A DNA stretch of 9,220 nucleotides from an uncultured Clostridia bacterium (GTDB lineage: Bacteria > Bacillota_I > Bacilli_A > RFN20 > CAG-288). The DNA is taken from assembly GCA_900313465.1 (NCBI GenBank), contig OMRU01000094.1:1-9220 (forward strand). Reading direction: 5' to 3'. The position numbers and the translations under genes were made by a program. Shown here one piece after another: positions 5,823 to 9,220 of this stretch; position 1 is the first letter of the stretch, and each line of letters starts with the position of its first letter. The notes below the pieces were generated by a model that saw only the letters and a list, made by a program, of their open reading frames with translations, did not search any database and was not told where the DNA came from.

Positions 5823-7421
5823 TTACCTCCACATTGGCTTATCAGATTTGTTCTTCTTACTGGCCTTTTTATCAGCTTCAGCTTTGGTAGAAGAGTGGTG
5901 TTTGCTTCTTCTGACAGCGGCAAGTGTGGAACCATCACCAGTATTTTCCGCAAATTTGTGACGGTTTCTGGTCTGGATGAGTTCCATGATGAGAGTTTGG
6001 AAGATAGAAATGAGAGAACCTAATAACCAGTAGATACCCATACCGGCAGGTAAGTTCCAACCCATGAAGACGATGAAGACGGACATGATGATGGTCATCC
6101 ACTTCATGGACTTGTTTGGATCGACTGGTTTACCATCAGGACCCATCTGGGTGGCGACGGTACCGAAGTTCTTGGTTCTCCAGGTATTGAAGAACAGAGA
6201 TGTTGCACTAGCTAAGATGTTAGCAACGGTCATGAGGATGAAGATGAAGACACCTGTCAAAGCACCATTGGTGGTAGAGAAATTAGTGAAGCAAGTACTG
6301 ACAACCGTTGTTAAGGACAATCCCAACCAATTACCTGAGGCTAAGGCCGCACTGTCCTGTAAGGAGGCCCAGACACAGAGGAAGAGTGGGAATTGTAAGA
6401 TCAAGAAGAGCATTGGAAGAAGTGGATGAACCTTGTTTCTCTTCATGATCTGAGACTGTTCCATAGCCAAGGCACGACGCTGGTCTAGATCAGTCTGAGA
6501 GTTTGGATATTTCTTTTGTAACTGATTGAGTAATGGCTGGATTCTTTGCTGTTTGGCCTGAGTCTTGGTCTGGATGTAGGTAGAGACAACAGTCAAAGAA
6601 CGAGCTAAGACGGTGATGACGACGATCGCAAGGATCTGCCACCAGCCGTTAGATAAATCGACGGTGGAAATCTGATGGACGAGCCAACCGAATGGATAGA
6701 CGAATAAGCCTTCAAGGAAGCCATATTCGGCAAAGGCCTGACCCCAGGTCTTTCCTTCGATGTAGACGGTAGAACCGCCGTGGGTGAAGTTTCTGCTTTC
6801 TGGAGAATAACCGGCACGCAAGGTAGAAACCTTGGTGATTAAGTTGTTCTTCAACTTGGCGATATAACCAGCACTTGGAGAATACAAGACACCTGGAGCT
6901 TCATAGGTTGTACCATCTTTGGCGACGTAGTCTTCACCATTGACGGCTAACTTATACCAGGAATCAAGATTGGCAAACAAAGTATCAACTTTGTTGGTCT
7001 CATCATTTAAACCGGCATAGATGGCGACATGCTGAGCAATCTGCTTAGCTGTTTCATCGTTTTCCTTGGCTAAGGAACCATCAGTCCATAAGACATAAGT
7101 CTCATTGGCTTCGTCTTCTACACGAGCGTTCATGTAGTTGAGGAATTTCTTGTCGATGGTGGAATAGCCCTGGTTTTCAGTAAGACTATTGAATAAAGCT
7201 TCACGGTTGGTGTTCTGTAAGGAAGTGTTGCTATAACCGGTAGTGTCTTCTTCTAAGTCGACACTTTCGCTATATAAATTGCCATAGTAAGCAAAAAGCT
7301 GGTTGGCTTGGTCTTGAACGGTGGTGAATGTCTTAGTACAACTAGACAAACCAAAAACACCGATGATTCCAGCAAAGAGAACCATCAGACGTTTGAATAA
7401 TCTGTTCGAATTATTTCTCAT
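5823..7421 (-). CDS. yidC: YidC/Oxa1 membrane insertase with long extracytoplasmic domain, 532 aa
   Basis: YidC inserts membrane proteins into the cytoplasmic membrane, alone or with SecYEG. The N-terminus is a lipoprotein signal: basic RLFKR, a hydrophobic stretch 12-26, and lipobox LSSC with Cys28. About 200 hydrophilic residues follow (29-235), far more than in usual Gram-positive YidC (about 260-290 aa in total). The insertase core follows: an amphipathic stretch 236-252, helix 259-284 with the conserved groove Arg R274 (VLARSLTVV), the cytoplasmic loop QQRIQPLLNQLQKKYPN, HPLLPMLFLILQFPLF (332-347), helix about 388-411, and two helices 441-482. The tail 485-532 is Lys/Arg-rich, as expected for ribosome contact. 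The ATG overlaps rnpA by 11 bases, with AGGGGA as its ribosome site. The function of the large outer domain is unknown. Confidence 0.93.
   Translation of the reverse strand: MRNNSNRLFKRLMVLFAGIIGVFGLSSCTKTFTTVQDQANQLFAYYGNLYSESVDLEEDTTGYSNTSLQNTNREALFNSLTENQGYSTIDKKFLNYMNARVEDEANETYVLWTDGSLAKENDETAKQIAQHVAIYAGLNDETNKVDTLFANLDSWYKLAVNGEDYVAKDGTTYEAPGVLYSPSAGYIAKLKNNLITKVSTLRAGYSPESRNFTHGGSTVYIEGKTWGQAFAEYGFLEGLFVYPFGWLVHQISTVDLSNGWWQILAIVVITVLARSLTVVSTYIQTKTQAKQQRIQPLLNQLQKKYPNSQTDLDQRRALAMEQSQIMKRNKVHPLLPMLFLILQFPLFLCVWASLQDSAALASGNWLGLSLTTVVSTCFTNFSTTNGALTGVFIFILMTVANILASATSLFFNTWRTKNFGTVATQMGPDGKPVDPNKSMKWMTIIMSVFIVFMGWNLPAGMGIYWLLGSLISIFQTLIMELIQTRNRHKFAENTGDGSTLAAVRRSKHHSSTKAEADKKASKKNKSDKPMWR
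5824..5829 (-). promoter_or_regulatory. jag ribosome site inside the yidC stop region
   Basis: On the minus strand the end of yidC reads TGG AGG TAA (Trp, Arg, stop). The same bases give GGAGGT, 7 bases before the jag ATG at 5816. Ribosomes finishing yidC therefore uncover the jag start, which points to coupled synthesis of the two proteins. Confidence 0.75.
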
Positions 7422-7767
7422 GCTTTTCCCCTTTTAGTGGAGAGCCCAGTCGTAAGAAAAACTTTTTCAAAATTTCAGTATTTTCCTGAAATGTCTTTTC
7501 TAGATAACCTGAACGAGCAATAATGACGATATCATAAGGCTTGGAAAGGACATCTGTGAGGTTGATCTGAGCCCGAATTTGTCTTCTGACTCTTACGCGT
7601 GTCACAGCATTTCCGATTTTGTTGGATACGGAAATGCCAATGCGTGCGTGTAAGTCGTTGTTTTCAGCATAGAATACCGAAACGGACGAATTCTTTCCGG
7701 CGCAATGTCTTTGGTCTAGTACTGTTTTGAAATCCTGAGACTTCTTTAAACGATATTCTTTTTCCAT
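7411..7767 (-). CDS. rnpA: Ribonuclease P protein component, 118 aa
   Basis: RnpA is the protein subunit of RNase P and helps the catalytic RNA bind pre-tRNA leaders. The usual layout is present: YRLKKSQDF near the start, RIGISVSNKIGNAVTR (42-57), the basic helix RVRVRRQIR (57-65) and PYDIVIIARSG (78-87). The classic RNR motif of that helix reads RVR here, so the central Asn is replaced by Val58. Length is normal. It lies 27 bases after the rpmH stop and overlaps yidC by 11 bases. No Shine-Dalgarno is visible in the CTTTTTCGGTTGCAACA leader, and a terminator-like hairpin lies just upstream, both suggesting low expression relative to rpmH. Confidence 0.95.
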   Translation of the reverse strand: MEKEYRLKKSQDFKTVLDQRHCAGKNSSVSVFYAENNDLHARIGISVSNKIGNAVTRVRVRRQIRAQINLTDVLSKPYDIVIIARSGYLEKTFQENTEILKKFFLRLGSPLKGEKHEK

Positions 7768-7778
7768 TGTTGCAACCG

Positions 7779-7807
7779 AAAAAGAACTCAGGTATTAGGC
7801 CTGAGTT
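7779..7807 (-). terminator. Attenuator-like hairpin between rpmH and rnpA
   Basis: On the minus strand AACTCAGG (7807-7800) and CCTGAGTT (7792-7785) form a perfect 8-bp stem with a 7-base loop. They are followed by C and TTTTT (7783-7779). The stem spans the last codons and the stop of rpmH. This is a modest intrinsic terminator that would let only part of the transcription pass from the L34 gene into rnpA-yidC-jag. Ribosomes ending at the stop would compete with folding. Confidence 0.65.
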
Positions 7808-7932
7808 AAATGAGCTCTACCCTTAGCTCTTCTTCTGGCTAAGACTTTTCTACCGTTCTTGGTAGCCATTCTGGCTCTGAAGCCACAGGTATGAGCTCTC
7901 TTGATTTTGCTTGGCTGATAAGTACGTTTCAT
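7795..7932 (-). CDS. rpmH: Ribosomal protein L34 (bL34), 45 aa
   Basis: The protein reads [20 protein letters not shown], then [20 protein letters not shown], then HLTQA. This is an almost textbook bL34, a small basic protein of the large ribosomal subunit. Changes from the common form are I10 and AHTC in place of the usual basic residues near 10-16. The start is set by AGGAGG at 7948-7943. It is the first gene of the rpmH-rnpA-yidC-jag operon, with a good promoter at 8021-7993. In many Firmicutes dnaA lies divergently just upstream of rpmH; here it does not. Confidence 0.97.
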   Translation of the reverse strand: MKRTYQPSKIKRAHTCGFRARMATKNGRKVLARRRAKGRAHLTQA

Positions 7933-7965
7933 AGGTTTATTCCCTCCTAAATAACAATGTAATTA

Positions 7966-7984
7966 ATGCGCACAAAAAACGCAT
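7966..7984 (-). other. Small hairpin at the 5' end of the rpmH leader
   Basis: On the minus strand ATGCG and CGCAT form a 5-bp stem around TTTTTTGTG. Given the promoter, this would be within the first few bases of the transcript. It could shield the 5' end from decay. It is short and may be chance. Confidence 0.35.
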
Positions 7985-7992
7985 GTAGGCAT

Positions 7993-8021
7993 ATTATATA
8001 CTTCGACCCCTAAAAAAACAA
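7993..8021 (-). promoter_or_regulatory. Promoter of the rpmH operon
   Basis: On the minus strand TTGTTT (8021-8016) and TATAAT (7998-7993) are 17 bases apart. The predicted transcription start is near 7986, giving a leader of about 54 bases. An A/T-only tract lies 8 bases upstream of the -35 box, in UP-element position, which fits a strong ribosomal-protein promoter. Confidence 0.75.
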
Positions 8022-8029
8022 CAAAGTCT

Positions 8030-8048
8030 TATATATATTTTATATATA
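8030..8048. repeat. A/T inverted repeat upstream of the rpmH promoter
   Basis: TATATATA (8030-8037) and TATATATA (8041-8048) flank TTT, making a hairpin-prone A/T tract bordered on the right by the GC-rich CTCGTGCGCGC. It is placed as an UP element for the rpmH promoter. It is also the kind of easily melted DNA found near origins, but no DnaA-box cluster accompanies it. Confidence 0.45.
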
Positions 8049-8324
8049 TATCTCGTGCGCGCAAGGTTTATTTGACATTTTGGCTGTCATTCTGGCGTTC
8101 TTGTTCTTCAACAAGATGTTAAAAATCATTTTAAGATGGTCTTCCTATTCTCGTTATGGAGGAATGATTTACGATTTTTGAATGGGGTAGAAAGAAAAAA
8201 TGAAATTTATAAAATTGATATGAGAAATTGTCATGTAAATGTTATAAAATCTAGTTATATAGTATCGAAACATATCATGTTTCTGATGTTATGCAAAAGC
8301 AGTTTGTGGATGAAAAAACTGGAA
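8049..8324. other. AT-rich gap between rpmH promoter and the HdeD-like gene
   Basis: In this 276-base gap I see no convincing gene, RNA or promoter. An open frame continues upstream of 8325 to an ATG at 8136, but its composition and predicted protein are unlike the downstream gene. Single weak points are TATAAA at 8243-8248 with no matching -35, and TGTGGATGA at 8305-8313, the complement of a DnaA box with one mismatch. One DnaA-like site is not enough to call an origin. Confidence 0.4.
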
Positions 8325-9110
8325 ATGAATGATAGCCGAATCGACGTCTATAAGTGGATCAAGATTGGCCAGGCTTCCATATTGATGGTTCTTGGTATCT
8401 TGTTTATCATCAATGCCTGGGTGAACAAAGATAATGAAGCTAGCGGAAGCGTGATGCTTTCTATCTCCGTTGGTATTGTGGTTGCTGTTTATGGTGTTCT
8501 TGATATCTTATCGGGATACTTCTTATATCGCAATCCGTATAACCATGAAGTCATATTTGGTGCTGTACTGTTGACTGCGGCTGTGATTCTCTTTATCAAA
8601 CTTGATATCATCAATGAAATTCTTTCTTACTTCGTCTCCATCTTCGTTATCATCATTTCCGCATTACTTATTCTTCACGGCATAGATAAAATCGCCGGTA
8701 AGAGCGTTGAAAAATCCACGGTTCAAGCCGTTTTGGCCTTTATTCTTGCCGCCTTGCTTCTCGGCAGTGGTATCTTCTATTTGATCATGTATGTCAGCAA
8801 TAAGGCTGCTGTAGAAAATTATATGCTGTTAGTTGTCGGTGCTGTACTTTTCATCTTAGGTATCTCTTCTTTATCTGTCCTGTTAGTCAAGATCAGAAAC
8901 ACCAAGAGAGCCATCAAGGAAGAACAACTCAAAGAAAAGACCGCCAGTAAACCAAACACCGATCATCCAACCAACACCAATGTCAAAATCATCGATATCT
9001 CTGACTTAAGAAAACATCATAAAAAGAATAGCGATACTGCTAGCCTGGTTGTGCTAAACCAGGATAAAGAAGACACAGAAGACAAAGAAGACGTGGAAGA
9101 ACAAGAATGA
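8325..9110 (+). CDS. DUF308/HdeD-like six-helix membrane protein, 261 aa
   Basis: From the start used here, six membrane helices lie at about 13-32, 43-68, 76-93, 99-120, 133-157 and 165-189, arranged as three pairs with short loops and Gly-rich turns (LGILFI, VYGVLDILSGYFL, LLILHGIDKI). This is the pattern of DUF308/HdeD-like proteins; HdeD is tied to acid stress in enterobacteria, but the role here is unknown. A hydrophilic tail (190-261) is first basic and then strongly acidic (DKEDTEDKEDVEEQE). The start is uncertain. The frame is open back to 8136, but the extra 63 residues have no ribosome site, look AT-rich and random, and place odd hydrophobic sequence before helix 1. An ATG at 8310 is the alternative. 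The stop overlaps the next gene (ATGA). Confidence 0.7.
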   Translation: MNDSRIDVYKWIKIGQASILMVLGILFIINAWVNKDNEASGSVMLSISVGIVVAVYGVLDILSGYFLYRNPYNHEVIFGAVLLTAAVILFIKLDIINEILSYFVSIFVIIISALLILHGIDKIAGKSVEKSTVQAVLAFILAALLLGSGIFYLIMYVSNKAAVENYMLLVVGAVLFILGISSLSVLLVKIRNTKRAIKEEQLKEKTASKPNTDHPTNTNVKIIDISDLRKHHKKNSDTASLVVLNQDKEDTEDKEDVEEQE

Positions 9111-9220
9111 CGTTTGTAACAATCTTAAAAGCAATCTTTACTACATATCATGTCGATGCTTGTTATGTCGCTGACAATATGGTCATTGAGGATGAGGTAG
9201 TAGAAGCCTGGGAAAGAGGT
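9107..9220 (+). CDS. Unknown protein, N-terminal 38 residues (cut by window edge)
   Basis: An ATG at 9107 overlaps the stop of the HdeD-like gene as ATGA, and the frame is open to the window end. The peptide starts MTFVTILKAIFTTYHVDACY and continues VADNMVIEDEVVEAWERG. Sense-like composition and the coupling overlap support a real gene. No signal peptide or known motif is visible. The overlap suggests a two-gene operon with the membrane protein, perhaps functional partners. Confidence 0.55.
   Translation, partial: MTFVTILKAIFTTYHVDACYVADNMVIEDEVVEAWERG

Noticed and set aside
6064..6429. 121-codon plus-strand frame inside yidC
   Set aside because: It is a shadow of the yidC reading frame with Met/Lys-rich composition and no expression signals; yidC is well conserved here.
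8089..8130. Minus-strand tail EEQERQNDSQNVK followed by a stop, perhaps the end of a lost gene
   Set aside because: A stop lies only three codons upstream of this peptide in the same frame, so it is a 15-codon stretch and cannot be told from chance.
8057..8173. Plus-strand hydrophobic stretch FDILAVILAFLFFNKML as a small membrane peptide gene
   Set aside because: No start codon with a ribosome site precedes it, and the frame closes soon after; likely chance in AT-rich DNA.
8136..8324. N-terminal extension of the HdeD-like protein to the ATG at 8136
   Set aside because: No ribosome site at 8136 or 8220, AT-rich codons unlike the rest of the gene, and no family-like sequence; kept only as an alternative start.
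7933..8330. Active oriC
   Set aside because: Only one one-mismatch DnaA box is visible and dnaA is not adjacent; an A/T tract alone is not enough.

Overview
The window looks like chromosomal DNA from a low-GC Gram-positive bacterium (Firmicutes, possibly near Erysipelotrichia). It has strong AGGAGG-type ribosome sites, sigma-A-like TATAAT promoters, a Gram-positive-type ThyA N-terminus, and the rpmH-rnpA-yidC-jag order typical of Firmicutes. Genes end on TGA as well as TAA/TAG and Trp is read from TGG, so this is the standard code and not a Mycoplasma code. The taxon is an inference from gene style; no species is claimed.

Layout. At 1-285 (minus) is the 5' part of thyA, running off the left edge. 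Divergent from it, 477-1538 (plus) holds three small genes: an unrecognised 153-aa soluble protein, a hairpin, a DUF1294 membrane protein and a 74-aa two-helix membrane protein. At 1654-5080 (plus) is a lipid operon under a good promoter: a DegV/FakB fatty-acid-binding protein, a FakA-type fatty acid kinase, and PlsX. Paired terminators at 5098-5172 separate it from the convergent minus-strand operon rpmH-rnpA-yidC-jag (7932 down to 5184). To the right of rpmH, where dnaA and oriC often lie in this phylum, there is instead an AT-rich gap followed by a DUF308/HdeD-like six-helix membrane protein. An unknown gene overlaps its stop codon and runs off the right edge.

How the genes work together. 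FakB presents a fatty acid to FakA, which phosphorylates it to acyl-phosphate. PlsX exchanges acyl groups between acyl-phosphate and acyl-ACP. The operon therefore encodes a compact route for feeding exogenous or recycled fatty acids into phospholipid synthesis. The minus-strand operon joins ribosomal protein L34, the RNase P protein, the YidC membrane insertase and its usual partner, the RNA-binding protein Jag/KhpB.

Main oddities. The kinase gene is broken near its 3' end. Frame 0 loses family similarity after about codon 476, while a recognisable FakA C-terminus continues in the -1 frame to a stop that overlaps the plsX start (TAATG). About 30 residues that I expect from the family also appear to be missing at the junction. 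The DegV protein lacks the usual His of the HxGPG motif. YidC carries a lipobox and an extracytoplasmic region of about 200 residues before its insertase core. A terminator-like hairpin overlaps the rpmH stop codon and probably attenuates rnpA-yidC-jag. I see no clearly new multi-gene system; the strongest leads are the damaged fatty-acid kinase operon and the enlarged YidC.
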